Of a stretch of 64,000 nt of DNA, positions 11,782-23,420 are shown piece after piece; the stretch's first letter is position 1, and the number at the start of each line of letters is the position of its first letter. Under the pieces are notes generated by a model, which did no database searches, was not told where the DNA came from, and was given only the letters and a program-made list of their open reading frames with translations. Both the position numbers and the translations under genes were made by a program. Location: positions 27,409,001 to 27,473,000 of the forward strand of contig OX419755.1 of the NCBI GenBank assembly GCA_948567375.1, written 5' to 3'. This stretch comes from Lunularia cruciata. Lineage: Eukaryota > Streptophyta > Marchantiopsida > Lunulariales > Lunulariaceae.

Positions 11782-12864
11782 ATTGAGTCTAGCATGATGT
11801 TGGGGACGGCTTAGCTGATTATGCGGTGCCCTTTGTTTTCAGCTTGTGACATGTTTACCTTGGGAGTTGACCCAACCCCAATGTTTTGGTTGGTTGCCAT
11901 GCTTTGTGAGAGTAGGGATGATGCGGTTCCTACTACTAGAGTAGAGGTGGTTGATAGTAGAGCTGACTTGGTTGAGGAGCATGGGATCTGTTCAGCGACC
12001 AGTGGTTTATGGCAAGCAGCAGCGGCTAGACTGGAGGAGTTGCCAACTAGACCGGCCTTTGGGAGAGCACGGTTCACACCTAGTGTTGTTCTATTGGATA
12101 ACCAAAGGGGGATTTTCCATTTGGTGGGACCTTCAAGAAGGTCTATACACCACAGAGAGTCTTGTTAGACTTTGGTGTGGAGCCCCTTATGTTGAGGAAG
12201 TTTGCAGTTTTGGTCTAGAGTTATGGAAGACCAATGTGGAGAGGTGTCCATTTCAATCCAGACATCTCTAGGTGGTGGTTTGACACAGTACATCATACAT
12301 GGGGAGCTTGTTGTCTAGGTTCAGCTTGGTCATCCAACTGATAGCTTGGTGGTGAGAGCTTAGGCTATTGCGACAATAGCTGAGTCATATGATGCGCTAG
12401 TTGGGGAAGCGGTGTTATACCCCATGGGTTTCAATATTGACTATTGGGAGGAGACAACCTCCTATAGACCAGGTTGGCAGTCTGGTGAGGGATGGGTATA
12501 TCACCTACCAGTACGCTTCAATAGTAGCAATCTTGGTTCACTACAGTCCGAGACCATGGCAACATTAGTTTTAGCTTTCAATGGTGCAGTTACTTGGCAT
12601 AGTGACTTGTTGGAGAGGAATGCCCATGCAGAGGATACTCCAGTACCAAAGGAGATCACTTGGATTTGGAGTAAGAGTGGGATTGTTCCATCCACCTTGG
12701 ATGTTCTATTGTGGAGTTCAGAGGAGGCATTGCAACAACATGCAAATTAGTTGGTGCAAGAAGCTTGGAGTGGAGCCTTCGTACCATCAGGAGATGAGTG
12801 TGAGGATGAGCCTCTAGAGTCAATAACTTTGACACCTCTGGATACCACACTCATTGCTTGGTAG
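11782..12864 (+). pseudogene. M1 retropepsin region, degenerate
   Basis: Homologous to M2 36437-37522. The active-site region reads LLDFGV where M2 reads LLDSGA, so the Ser-Gly context has changed. Downstream conserved blocks include YPMGFNIDYWEETTSYRPG. A TAG at 12862-12864 lies at exactly the same codon as one in M2 (37520-37522), just before the methyltransferase. Confidence 0.8.
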
Positions 12865-13840
12865 TATCTAGTAGAGGAGATATGTCTATTGGAGTTGTTT
12901 GGTGGGATTAGCACCGGACTAGCTGTGGTATTACAGGCCGGTATACGAGTACAGAGGTACTTGTATGTAGAGAGAGATGAGACTGCTAGGTGAATCTCTC
13001 TACATCATGTGACACACTTGGCCTATCGATATCCGTAGTTATTATTGATGTCAACAATCAGAGGTTACTATAAGGCCTTATGAGCAGAAATTTCTTTACT
13101 GGGGACGCATGATCTGGAAAGACATGGGCCTATTCACTTGGTGATTCTGGATGGCCATGTAAGGGATATATACGTGCGGGCCGAGGTTTGGGTCCTTAGG
13201 ATCCTTGTTCAGGTGTGTTTTGGGAGATGTTACGGATACTACAACAACTCCAAGTTCATCAATCTATTTCTAAAGCTTACCTTTTGGAGAACGTTCCTTT
13301 GATAGGTGATTCTTGCACCAGAGTGGTGGTGAGTACACATCAAGTCCATTCTTGGATGGGACCTTCTGTATTGTTAGATGTAGCCAAAGAGGGATCATGG
13401 GCTCATTGTCTTTGTCTTTGGTGGATGAACCTCTTACCAAGAGAGGTTTTATAGCATGCTTATGATGGGATTCAACAACTTGACCACATCCTTGTTGATG
13501 ATATCTTGGATGTTGGGCGTCAATCTCAAATAGTGGTAGTGGCAAATAGGTCACCTATGGCAATGGTGAACCTAGTTGGACAGCCTAGAGCTGCATTTCC
13601 CACACTCATGAGTTTCCTAAGCTCTCATGCTTTTTGAGAGGGAGGACTTGGACTTGTTTGGGACTCACAATTATAGTAGTTGGTGGAGCCCAACATTGAT
13701 GAGAGTGAGCGGGCAATGGGTTTTCACATTGGTATTACCGTTGTTCCAGTAGTGTTAGAGACATCTAGGCTTCAGGTGTTAGGTCAGGCTATGGACCTGA
13801 ATTGTTTGACTTGGATTATGAGCGTTGACTTGGCAAAGCT
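12865..13840 (+). pseudogene. M1 DNA methyltransferase domain, part 1
   Basis: Homologous to M2 37523-38498. Retains LELFGGISTGLAVVLQAG (motif I), the nucleotides of the Pro-Cys catalytic motif, LLENVPLIGDS (motif VI), the end of the target-recognition part, and VLGQAMDLNCLTWI (motif X). One base is missing just before the Pro-Cys motif (GTGATTCTGG against GTGATTTCTGG in M2), shifting the frame, and stops are frequent. A TAG at 13197-13199 coincides with the in-frame TAG of M2 at 37856. The domain is cut at 13840 by G2 and resumes at 21987. Confidence 0.85.
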
Positions 13841-14527
13841 GTGAGCCGACCTGTCTCTCACTCAAGATGAACCTCTGATGGCTATTATGGTAGTGCACCA
13901 TGGACTAAGAAAGCAAGGAACCCCAACTCCATCATACTCCTCCAAGGCTAACACTCCAAGACTCAAGACATTGCTCACTAGAGAACTAAGAGAGAGTAGT
14001 TGCAAATGAAAGGATGATGAGTACCTCCTCACCCCTTGTTTATATATACTTGTGAAATAGTTATGTACCAAAGTTACTAATTACCACAGTAACTCAAGTT
14101 ACTAGGCTAAAAGTCAAGTAAAGTCAAAAAGTAGAAAGGAATATCCATTCACATGGGCATATTCCACTAGCATGTGATCTTATCTTGACTCAACCACTAA
14201 GCCAAGGATTCCTTCACATGGGCTATCCTTGGACTATAGAAGAATCCAAAACAAAAAGGCTTGCGGGCCTAAGAGTTCTCAACTCTTTCCTAAAAGCCAA
14301 ACACCTAGGAATAATACCAAGTCAACACACTAGCATCCAAAATAGTGGTGCTCATCTTTTCCACCTCCTCTAAAGTAAGGTCCACTCTGTCTTAGCTATG
14401 ACTAACTCTAGCTAATCATGACTAATGTTGAACCATCCTTTATCTCTATATAAATTATATCTCTCAAGTACTTGTAATACCAAGCTAAATATCACAATAC
14501 CACACATATGCACAAATGGGTGTTACA
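13841..14527 (-). repeat. G2 3' LTR (687 bp)
   Basis: Read on the minus strand it starts TGTAACACCC and ends GGCTCACA. About 30 differences from its partner by eye, i.e. roughly 95% identical. A minus-strand TATATAAAC motif lies near 14040-14050. Confidence 0.95.
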
Positions 14528-14575
14528 TTTACTCCCGGACTAAGTTTTAATTTTGTCCTCAAAGTGAAGGTCTCT

Positions 14576-15946
14576 CTACCTTCTATGATATATCTTCAAC
14601 TTATCATGGTTAATCCTATCAAAGTGTCTTCCTCCCAACTCCTTGAGATCATAGGTATAATTGCCCCACACCTTCTCTACTATGAAAGGTCCAAAGTACT
14701 TAGGCAAAAACTTCCTTTGCACTCTCTTGAATCGAATAGAATCAAACAACATTACCCAATCACCTTCTTTGAAAGGCTCCACCTTCTTCTTCCCTTGCCT
14801 CTTGTCATAGCTCTCCTTTTGTTTCCTTTGGGCTTGCTCCACTCAAACCATAGCAATTGCTCTTGCCTCTTCCAACTCCATGAGTTGTTCCTTCCTTGAC
14901 TTCTCTGCATCACCTCCTTGTGCTTTCTTCAATCTCTTATGAATGCTTTGGAAGGTAGGAAGATCAAAGTGAATAGGTAGGGTAGACTCAATACCATATA
15001 CCAATTGAAATGGAGAATATCTGATGGAAGTCTTCATGGTTGTCCTATACTCCCACAAAACTGCATGAATCCTCTTGTCCCAATGATGTTTAGCCCCCTC
15101 CATTTTTGCATCTTTGGCCAACATCATACACAAGGTCTGATTGGTTCTCTCTACCAAGCCATTGGAATTTGGCTTATAGGATGTAATTACTCTATGTGTG
15201 ATAGAGAAATGCCATAGCATGGCTATAGTAATGCTTCTTGTAAACTCTCCTCCTCTATCAAAAACCAACTCCAAAGGGCATCCAAACCTAGTGATAATGC
15301 ATTCATAAAGAAATCTACCAACTTCATCTTCATTCTTGTCCCTCAATGGTCTAGCCTCAACCCACTTGGTAAGGTAATTATTAACTACCACAATGTACCG
15401 ATTGTTCCTTGAGGTTCTATTGAGAGTACCTACAAAATCAATTCTCCACTTCTCAAAAGGTCCTAGCAATGGAATTGATCTAAGTGGTGGAGTGGATGTA
15501 GAGTTTCTAGCAAAAGCTTGACAAACATGACAAGTTTTGCAATACTCAAGAAAATCCTTGAAAATCCCTCTCCAATGGTAACTTGCATCTAGAATCTTGA
15601 AAGCAGTCACCTTTCCTGCAAAGTGTCCTCCACACACTAAACCTTCATGAAACTCTTTTATAAGAAGGATAGACTCTTCCTTACCCACTGCTCTTTGAAG
15701 TAGACCATCTGCTCCTTGCTGAAAAAGAATATCCTCCACCATTGTGTAAGGTCTAGATCTTGCTGCAAGGGCCTTCCTCTCCTTAGCATGCATCCCTTCT
15801 AGATAGTTACCTCTTGTCACAAAATCCACAATCTCCTTGTACTCCACTGGAACCTCTTGAGGGATTGAGATTGTCATGAGCTCCACATCCAGGAAGGAAT
15901 CATCTACTTGCTCATCTCCATCATGATCATAGGCTCTAGATAACAA
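14576..15946 (-). pseudogene. G2 integrase with RNase H tail
   Basis: Two abutting frames, 15946-14843 and 14842-14576. Residues in order: the zinc-binding domain with HEGLVCGGHFAGKV and CKTCHVC (HHCC); the catalytic core with IDFVGTL (first Asp), LVFDRGGEFT (second Asp) and PNSNGLVERTNQTL (Glu), so all three acidic residues are present; then a C-terminal part with a DWVMLFDS..FLPKYFGPFIVEKV segment of the GPF/Y type. A stop between the two frames interrupts the protein. The integrase would insert reverse-transcribed DNA in the nucleus. Confidence 0.9.
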
Positions 15947-15997
15947 ATCAGCATTTGCATGTTTCTTTCCTGGCCTATCCTCAATGGTGTAGTCATA

Positions 15998-17631
15998 CTA
16001 AGACAAGAGTATCATCCACCTTGCTAGTCTCCCTTCAACATTAGGCTTGCTGAAGATATAGTTCAAAGCCTTTTGATCCGTGACAATGGTGGTTTTCCCT
16101 CCAATCAAGTAGTGTCTAAACTTCTTGAGACCAAAGATCACTGCCAACCCTTCTCTCTTTGTGACAGAGTAGTTCTTCTTTGCTGAAACCATCTGCCTAC
16201 TCGCATAAGCTATTGGATGATCATTCCCATCTTGGGCTAATTGACTAAGAGTGCATCCTATAGCTACATAAGAAGCATCAATGTGGAGGATGAAAGGCTT
16301 ACTCCAATCAGGTTTAACGAGAATTGGAGCTACAACAAGGGATTGCTTGAGCTCCTCAAAAGCTTTAAGAGCCTCCTTATCCTCCAAAATCACCATGTAA
16401 TCTACACCCTTCTTCATGTAGATGGTCAATGCATAAGTCTTGTTGGAAAATGAGAAGATGAACCTCCTATAGTATCCAACCATCCCCAAGAATTGGCGTA
16501 ACTTTATCAAGCTTGAAGGGAATGGAAGGTCTGAGATTTTCCTCACCTTCTTAAGATCAATTGTTATTCCATCCTTGGAGATGATGTGCCCCAAAAGTAG
16601 ACCTTCTTCACATCCAAAAATGCACTTCTCTGGGTTGAGTGATGCATTTGCCTCATCCAAGCATTGCAAGACCTTGATTAGGTGCTCAAAGTGCTCCTCC
16701 TTGCTCCCATAGACACAAAAGTCATCAATGAAGTCTCTCACAATTTCCCAATAAAAGGTTCAAATACCTTGTTCATGCACCGTTGGAATGTGGTTGGAGC
16801 ATTGCAAAGCCCAAAAAGCATGACCTTGAAAGCGTAAATTCCCCAAGGTGTGGTGAATGTGGTGAGTTGTTGATGCTCTGGTCCAATCTTGATTTGGTTA
16901 TATCCACTATAACCATCTCCAAAACTGTACCTCTCATGACCTGCAACCTCCTCCAAGATCTCATCAATGAATGGCAATGGGTAGTAGTGCTTCTTGGTAA
17001 CAACATTGAGCTTCTTGTAATCCACACATACCCGAAGCTTGCCATTCTTTTTCTTCACAATGACAATTGGAGAAACCCATTCTGAATTCTCTAGCTCAAA
17101 GATGAATCCAGCCTCCTTGAGCTTATCAATCTCCTTCTTCACAACCAAAGATATTGGTGGGCTAATACGACATTGCTTTTGGCGGATCGGTCTTGCATGT
17201 GACTCCACCTCTATCTTGTGCTCCTCCAAGGTGACTTCCTTCAAATCTTTGTAACTGAAAGCAAACACATGGATGAACTTGCCAAAAATCTCCTCAAATC
17301 CCACTTTCTCCTCCTTGGTAACATTTGGGCCATACTTGAGGGTAGATAACCTTCTCTCTACCTCCTCAAGTGTCAATGGTGATTTATCTGGGTCCTTCAA
17401 AACCTCTAGCTTAGGTGAAAAATCCATAGCACACAAAGGATACACATCTGAATCAGATTCAAATTCATCCTCCTCCGTGGAAGTCTCCTCTTCCATGCTT
17501 GTGTCCACACCTGAAGCTCCTTCTTCAAAATCTGATTCCCAATAATCAGAAGATGGTGTATCTGAATGTGAAGTGTTGGTGGTGTTAGTCACAAGAACTG
17601 TGACTCTATGGTTTGATGGCCCAATCCTCAA
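15998..17631 (-). pseudogene. G2 reverse transcriptase and RNase H
   Basis: Frame 17631-16738 carries the protease-RT linker and the fingers/palm start (SEWVSPIVIVKKKNGKLRVC, FGLCNAPTTFQRCMNKVF). Frame 16741-15998 carries the catalytic FIDDFCVYG, connection (FLGMVGYYRRF) and RNase H (HIDASYVAIG, then TKREGLAVIFGLKK, then VTDQKAL with the acidic residues present). The two frames meet at a single-base deletion in an A/T run (GGGAAATTGTG where G1 has GGGAAATTTGTG), so the protein is frameshifted just before the active site. Confidence 0.9.
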
Positions 17632-18000
17632 GTACCCTTTGTGTCATTGATCAGTTGTGCGTGTTGCTCTCAACCATGGCCTCCCAAGAAGTAAGTCATA
17701 GCTTGAATCCTTCAAGACTTGGAAAGTCATGAGATTTTGAACTCCCATAATTGAAACTACCACTTTATCCATCACTCCTATTGGTTTAACTTGTTGTTTG
17801 TTTGCCATGCTCACCACAAATGTTAAAGGTCTTGAGGGTATCATACCCAACTTCTTCATCAACCTTTCTGCCATAGCATTCACTGTTGATCCTCCATCAA
17901 TAAGTGCATCCTTGATGTTGTGACCATTCACTCTCACATCAATCTTGGAGGCATATTCACAAGCCTCCCATGGTGCTGGCTTGGCATCCACCACCCCCAT
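17583..18000 (-). repeat. Tandem duplication in G2 protease, copy 2
   Basis: This 418-bp block and the adjoining 18001-18415 are near-identical copies. Both start TGTTAGTCAC on the plus strand and end CCACCCCCAT. The unit covers the protease. G1 and G3 have a single copy. Confidence 0.9.
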
Positions 18001-18559
18001 TGTTAGTCACATGAACTGTGACTCTATGGTTTGATAGCCCAATCCTCAAGTACCCTTTGTGTCAATCAATTGTGCATGTTGCTCTCAACCATGGCCTCCC
18101 AAGAAGTAAGTCATAGCTTGAATCCTTCAAGACTTAGAAAGTCATGAGATTTTGAACTCCCATAACTAAAACTACCACTTTATCCATCACCCCTATTGGT
18201 TGAACTTGTTGCTTGTTTGCCATGCTCACCACAAATGTTGAAGGTCTTGAGGGTATCATACCTAACTTCTTCATCAACCTTTCTGGCATGGCATTCACTG
18301 TTGATCCTACATCAATAAGTGCATCCTTGATGTTGTGACCATTCACTCTCACATCAATCTTGGAGGGATATTTACAAGCCTCCCATGGTGTTGGCTTGGC
18401 ATCTACCACCCCCATTGATACTGGAGCTTTTTCCTTCTTCTTTCTCTTGCTCCTTGTAGAACTCAAACCACCTCTAAGCTCCTTTCTCAAGTAAGGGTTC
18501 AAAGCAATCAATTGGCCCACTATGATGTTAGCCTTGTGGCTACCAACATCCTCCAACAC
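17644..18559 (-). pseudogene. G2 aspartic protease, duplicated
   Basis: Retropepsin-like region read as two frames, 18559-18134 and 18000-17644. Each has MGVVDAKP..PWEAC, a DNG-like substrate fold start (KIDVRVNGHNIKDALID), the active-site region (DGGSTVNAM in the downstream copy, DVGSTVNAM in the upstream copy) and the flap/second half (VMDKVVVS.MGVQNLMTF). Only the downstream copy continues to DLLLGRPWL, which leads into reverse transcriptase. The upstream copy is therefore the extra one and has also lost the glycine after the catalytic Asp. Confidence 0.85.
18001..18415 (-). repeat. Tandem duplication in G2 protease, copy 1
   Basis: Partner of 17583-18000. Carries ALIDVGSTVNAM where the other copy has ALIDGGSTVNAM. 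Confidence 0.9.
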
Positions 18560-19757
18560 ATTGTAGTTCTACTGTTGCTTTAAAATCAAGAAATCCTCCA
18601 TCCCCAACTTTTTCCTTGGAGTCTTTGTTGTTGATGATGTTGAGGTGCAAGTGCTCCTAGTAGACATAGGAGTATCCTTCTTGGAGTAAATCCTTGAGAA
18701 GAATGAACATCCTCTGCAAAACAAGCTCTCTTCTTCTGTTGTGCCAAAAGCTCCAAATAAAGACCCTTGGAGTTTGAGCACTCTCCCTTCTCATACTTGC
18801 TCTCAACAACATCTATGGATGTTATCCCCTTACCTTTGTTGGGATTAGGAGCCACTTGGGTTTCACTACCTCTCTCTTTCCCTCTATTGGCTCCCTCATA
18901 ACCCCTTCCTCCATGGTAAGTGGAATTTGTGCTATTCCTTTGGATATCGCCTCTTCCTCCACAACCAAAACAATTTCTATCATTAAAATTGTTGGCTGGT
19001 TGGCCTCCTTTATATGGATAGTTTCCATAACTCCTAGGCCATCTCCCTACATTCTGATCTACCTCTCTCTTCTCCCATAATTGCACCACATTTATCTTGA
19101 GATCCGCAAGTTGTTCTGTGATAGTTTGAAGTGGATCCTTTGGTGGAGGTGTAAGAATTGGAGCAACTACTACTTGTGGTGCAACCATTTCCACCAAAGT
19201 ATCAAAACATCCACCATACTTGTAGCCTTGAGGAGGATGCACAACCTCCTTCACCACCAAATCACTCTCATCTCCTTCCAAACTCTCCTCCATACAAATT
19301 GCGATCTTGATAGCTTCAACCTTGGAAGAAGGTTTCTCATATCTCACCTTGCTTCTAATTTGTGGTCTCAACCCTCCCACAAAATTCTTGGTGAGCATGG
19401 CCCCTATACCAATCATTGTAGTCTCCACATCATCCCCACCCTTCCTCAACACTATGCAAAATCTGGACTCTAACTTTTCCACTCTTTCCACATAGACTCT
19501 CACTTTCTCTCCATCTCCTTGTTTGAGAAAGGTAACCTCACTCATCAATCTCTCATAACTCTCATCTGGAAGAAAGTTCTCAATGAGTGTTGAATTCAAA
19601 GTCTCCCAAGTGTTGCATCTTCAAAGAAATCTAGTAATAATGAGGCCCACTCATTCTTCCTCCTCTCATTTTTTCCTATGTTAGCTCTCTTGGAGTCTCT
19701 CACAAAGGCCTCCACATCTTCTCCATCCTTGCCAAAGAAAACCGGAAGTTTCCCCAT
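18560..19757 (-). pseudogene. G2 gag
   Basis: Starts at ATG 19757-19755 (MGKLPVFFGKDGEDVEAF), matching the starts in G1 (26239) and G3 (55794). Relative to those copies it lacks a segment around 19620 (the TTACATGGTATGAGTCAGAA part), which shifts the frame into the long open stretch 19599-18586. That stretch holds the capsid-like NFLPDESYERLMSEVTFL and FVGGLRPQIRSKVRY, then a zinc knuckle degenerated to CFGCGGRGDIQRNS (His and last Cys lost). Gag would form virus-like particles in the cytoplasm. Confidence 0.85.
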
Positions 19758-19991
19758 TTTAACCCCTCACTTTCTTTCTTTTCTCTCAAATTTTTTTTTT
19801 CCTTTTTTTTCTCTCACTCTATTACTAATAGAGTATATACATGACTAACACCATCTGAGAATAATCCACTCTAGGGAACACAAAAGGTTCAGGTTGCTCC
19901 AAGATTTCTATAGCAACATCAAATCCTAGAGTGCATATTAATCTAACTCTCATGGATAGTTTATCCATAAGTTGAAAGATTATCTCCATCA
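19758..19991 (-). other. G2 gag-proximal leader
   Basis: Untranslated purine-rich stretch (pyrimidine-rich on plus) directly upstream of the gag ATG, conserved in G1 and G3. No ORF. Confidence 0.5.
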
Positions 19992-21278
19992 CTAATCTTG
20001 CAAACTAGCTAATGAAGGTGGTAGTATTTCTGTAGCTGTACTAAGACTCTCTCCAATATCCTTCACCAAAGTCACCAAAATTGCTTTTACTCCACTACAC
20101 TCATGTCCTTTTGGAAGTCCTTCCACTCCACAAACCTCACACAACTCCTTGGTCTTAGATCTTCTCCCTCCTAATCTTGGTGAAGAAGGTCCAACATGCA
20201 AACCCAAGTCAAGTAAGCCTCTCCTTTCCCTCAATCTCTTGCTCTCAAAGGCCAATGGATATAAACTTACCTTATGTCATTTCTCTTCACATAGAAAGCA
20301 CTTAGACTTTCCTCCAAATGGTGTAAGTTTTTAGATCCTCTCAACACTCTCTTCAAAGTCTATTGTAAACTCTCTTTTCCTCAAATCCACCCCTAAAATC
20401 ACCTCAAACCCTTGGAGAACCTTGCATAGTCTCAATTTCCACTCTTGATGACCCTCCATGTTCCCAAGATGAATCTAAAAACTCAAACATGCTTTTTGTT
20501 GCTCTCAAACTCCTCATGCATGAGATCTCCACTCTACAGAATTGACCCTTCCTTGCAATTTCACTCAGATCTCTCAACTAGTATATGGCAGTTCTTTGAA
20601 ATTTTTCACACCTCATCACAACTCTAGGGTGTCACTCCTTGCAAAATCTCAGATCTTTTCATCAAGCCATTTGGCCTAGACACCTTTCTATTCAGCACAC
20701 ATATTTCAGATTTGGTCTGAAAACCACCCCCTTCACTTGAAAACTCATAACTCCCTGCGCAAGAGTGATCTCTCTCTAATTTTTGTGGTAACAAGTAGGA
20801 TACAATGCACTGAATTTTCTTGGAAACTTTTAGGACAATTCACTGAAAATTGAAGAAAGGGCAGACTCTGTACAATTTTCTAGAGAGCATGCAGTTGCGG
20901 GAGCAGTTTACCCTATCAACTTTCAAAAATTCTAACCCAGTGCGCATGGTAGTTCTCACAATAATTTTAAGTGTGGTAACTGAAAGATAACCCAAGCTAA
21001 TATGTATAGAAATTTCAAGTCTAGATCTCAAACTTGAGATTTTGCCCAAAAGCACTTTAATCTCCAAAATCTGCAATCCACCTCACACAATCTTTCCAAA
21101 TCCTCTCATGTGTACAAGGTGTTCAAAGACACCATAATGAACTACAGCATATACACATGGATCTTGGTTCTCTAACATAAGTTCAGCCCTCTCTTCTCCT
21201 AATGTTCTCTCCAAGTGAGCTCTCAAAGCCTCCTTCTGTCTTAATATAGAATTGAACATTATATTGCCTTCTAGAGAG
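19992..21278 (-). pseudogene. G2 leader with extra zinc-knuckle reading frame
   Basis: Counterpart of the G1 and G3 leaders. The open part 20255-19992 reads SKRLRERRGLLDLGLHVGPS, then a Cys/His cluster (CEVCGVEGLPKGHEC), then a hydrophobic/acidic tail. Just upstream a CCHC knuckle (KCFLC..K.HK) is interrupted by TGA, which also occurs in G3. Upstream pieces (EGHQEWKLRLCKVLQGFEVI) extend the coding character toward the primer site. Three copies sharing the same reading frame argue for a real accessory protein in the ancestor. Its role is unknown. Confidence 0.5.
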
Positions 21279-21296
21279 GTCCCGGCAACAGAACCA
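21279..21296 (-). other. G2 primer-binding site (tRNA-Asp-like)
   Basis: On the minus strand TGGTTCTGTTGCCGGGAC, a few bases after the 5' LTR. GTTGCCGGG matches the complement of plant tRNA-Asp. Confidence 0.6.
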
Positions 21297-21300
21297 AAAA

Positions 21301-21986
21301 TGTGAGCCGGCTTGTCTCTCACTCAGGATGAACCTCTGATGGCTATTATGGTAGCGCACCATGGACTAAGAAAGCAAGGAACCCCAACTCCATCATACTC
21401 CTCCAAGGTTAACACTCCAAAACTCAAGACATTGCTCACTAGAGAACTCAACGAGAGAGAGATAGTTGCAAATGAAAGAATGATGAGTAACTCCTCACCC
21501 CTTGTTTATATACTTGTGAAGTAGTTACATACCAAAGTTACTAATTACCATAGTAACTCAAGTTACTAGGTTAAAAGTCAAGTAAAGTCAAAAAGTAGAA
21601 AAGAATATCCATTCACATAGGCATATTCCACTAGCATGTGATCTTATCTTGACCCAACCACTAAGCCAAGGATTCCTTCACATGGGCTATCCTTGGACTA
21701 TAGAAGAATCCAAAACAAAAAGGCTTGCGGGCCTAAGAGTTCTCAACTCTTTCCTAAAAGCCAACACCAATAATACCAAGTCAACACACTAGAATCCAAA
21801 ATAGTGGTGCTCATCTTTTCCACCTCCTCTAAAGTAAGGTCCACTCTATCTTAGCTATGACTAACTCTAGCTAATCATGACTAATGTAGAACCATCCGTT
21901 ATCTCTATATAAATAATATCTCTCAAGTACTTGTAATACCAAGCTAAATATCACAATATCACATACATGCACAAATGGGTGTTACA
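21301..21986 (-). repeat. G2 5' LTR (686 bp)
   Basis: Minus strand TGTAACACCC to GGCTCACA, paired with 13841-14527. TATATAAAC on the minus strand near 21501-21511 is a likely TATA box, placing the transcript start in the last 200 bp of the LTR. Confidence 0.95.
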
Positions 21987-22313
21987 GTGCAGCGTAGGAT
22001 GTGCTTGATAGGCATCACCACTCTGACACTTGTGAGCCCTGTGCCTATCAAGACAATTCAAGCACATGTTGGGGGCAATGGACCGAGTGGACATGGTATT
22101 CTTGGGACACAACCAGTAGCTACTAGGGAGAGTGGTCTACTTGGAGTCCATCTAGGTCTGCGTGAGCTACTTGGATTACACCCTTGGTCCACTTGGGATG
22201 AAGCTAGAGGACGTGTAGAGCTTGCTGCTAGAGTTGAGGGAGCTTTTCACACAGAGGTTGGGACCTCTAGTGGTTGGGGGCACAACACTATTGCTCCCAA
22301 GGGCTCAGTGTAG
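21987..22313 (+). pseudogene. M1 DNA methyltransferase domain, part 2
   Basis: Resumes exactly where 13840 left off relative to M2 (M2 38499 onward), carrying the segment after motif X (MCLIGITTLTLVSPVPI). Ends in a TAG (22311-22313) at the same codon as the TAG of M2 at 38819, which separates methyltransferase and reverse transcriptase. Confidence 0.85.
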
Positions 22314-23420
22314 CAGCCAGTCAATACATCTTCCACTCCTACTATAGTTACAAATGATACTTTGGAGCCAAATCTTGGACCCAAGCTTATTGGAGAGGAA
22401 AGACTAAAGGTTGGAGGTTCTTGAGGAGCCACACAAGTTGTTTTGCCTTCAATATGAAAGATTTGGGTGCTCTGAAGGGACTTGGTATATAGATTGAGTT
22501 GACTAGTGATACACTAGTTTTCCAATGTCCTTATTGATATATTGATATGGAGAGGACATTGATTCAAAGCCGGAGTAATGACCTTTTTGATGCTAATTTG
22601 GTAGAGATTTCACATGGAAAGTATGCATCGGTGATAGTGATGCCAACCAAGAAGGATATGCATGGCAACTACATAAATAGGCAGATGTGTGGAGATTACC
22701 TTCCTATCAACTGATAGACTAGGGTTGATCAGTATGCCATGCCTACACCGGAGGAGATTTTGGATGCAATTGGGCATGCAAAGGTCTTCAGTACTTTGGA
22801 TCTTGAGCGGGATATCATCAGTTGCCAATCAGGGAGGAGGATAAGTCCAAGACAACATTCTGGGCTATTGATCCTCATGGCAAGGATGTGTTATATCAGT
22901 GGAGGTTCTTATCATTGCATTAAAGAACGCTCTTGCTGAGTTCTAGAGGGTCATGGATAGGATCCTAGCTGGATTGGATTTTGCTCGATGCTATATTGAT
23001 GACATTTTGGTCTATAGCACTATTGTGGAGGAGCATGAGAGACAATTGTTGGAGGTGTTTGAGAGGTTGAGATCTCATGGCCTCAAATTACATCTTGGGA
23101 AGTGTAGGTTCTTCCACAAGCAGGTTGAGTATTTGGGTCACACTATCTACCTAGGAGGACTTGGTGTTCAGCAAACCAAGGTGGAGGCTATTGCATGTAT
23201 TCCTTGGCCTACAAATGTGAGCAAAGTGCAAGCATATCTCGGGCTGGCAAACTTCTATTGCCGCTATGTTAGAGGATTAAGTGCCATTGCCAAGGCCTTG
23301 ACAAAGCTGACCAAGCTTACACAAGAGTGGTGTTGGGGAGATGAGCATGAGAGAGATTTTGTAGAGCTCAAGGAGAGGTTGACATTTGCTCCTATTTTGA
23401 GGAGACCGATCAAAGGATGA
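22314..23420 (+). pseudogene. M1 reverse transcriptase
   Basis: Homologous to M2 38822-39928. Recognisable are FAFNMKDLGALKG-like start, YAMPTPEEILDAIGHAKVFS, the catalytic YIDDILVYST in the open piece 22953-23420, and AYLGLANFYCRYVRGLS. A one-base loss after the CTT GAG context and other indels break the frame. Active-site residues are still encoded. Confidence 0.85.

Larger units (their letters stand above)
13841..21986 (-). mobile_element. G2: near-complete minus-strand Ty3/gypsy element inside M1
   Basis: Both LTRs are present (13841-14527 and 21301-21986). Read on the minus strand the order is 5' LTR (right), primer site, leader ORF, gag, protease, reverse transcriptase, RNase H, integrase, 3' LTR (left). 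This protease-RT-RNaseH-integrase order is Ty3/gypsy. It sits within the M1 methyltransferase: M1 reads TTGGCAAAGC up to the left LTR and resumes GTGCAGCG after the right one, where M2 reads TTGGCAGAGCAGCG. That fits a diverged 4-5 bp target duplication. No chromodomain or envelope-like frame was seen. Confidence 0.95.

Noticed and set aside
15005-15217. Plus-strand ORFs opposite G2 pol and gag
   Set aside because: They are antisense shadows of the minus-strand retroelement frames.
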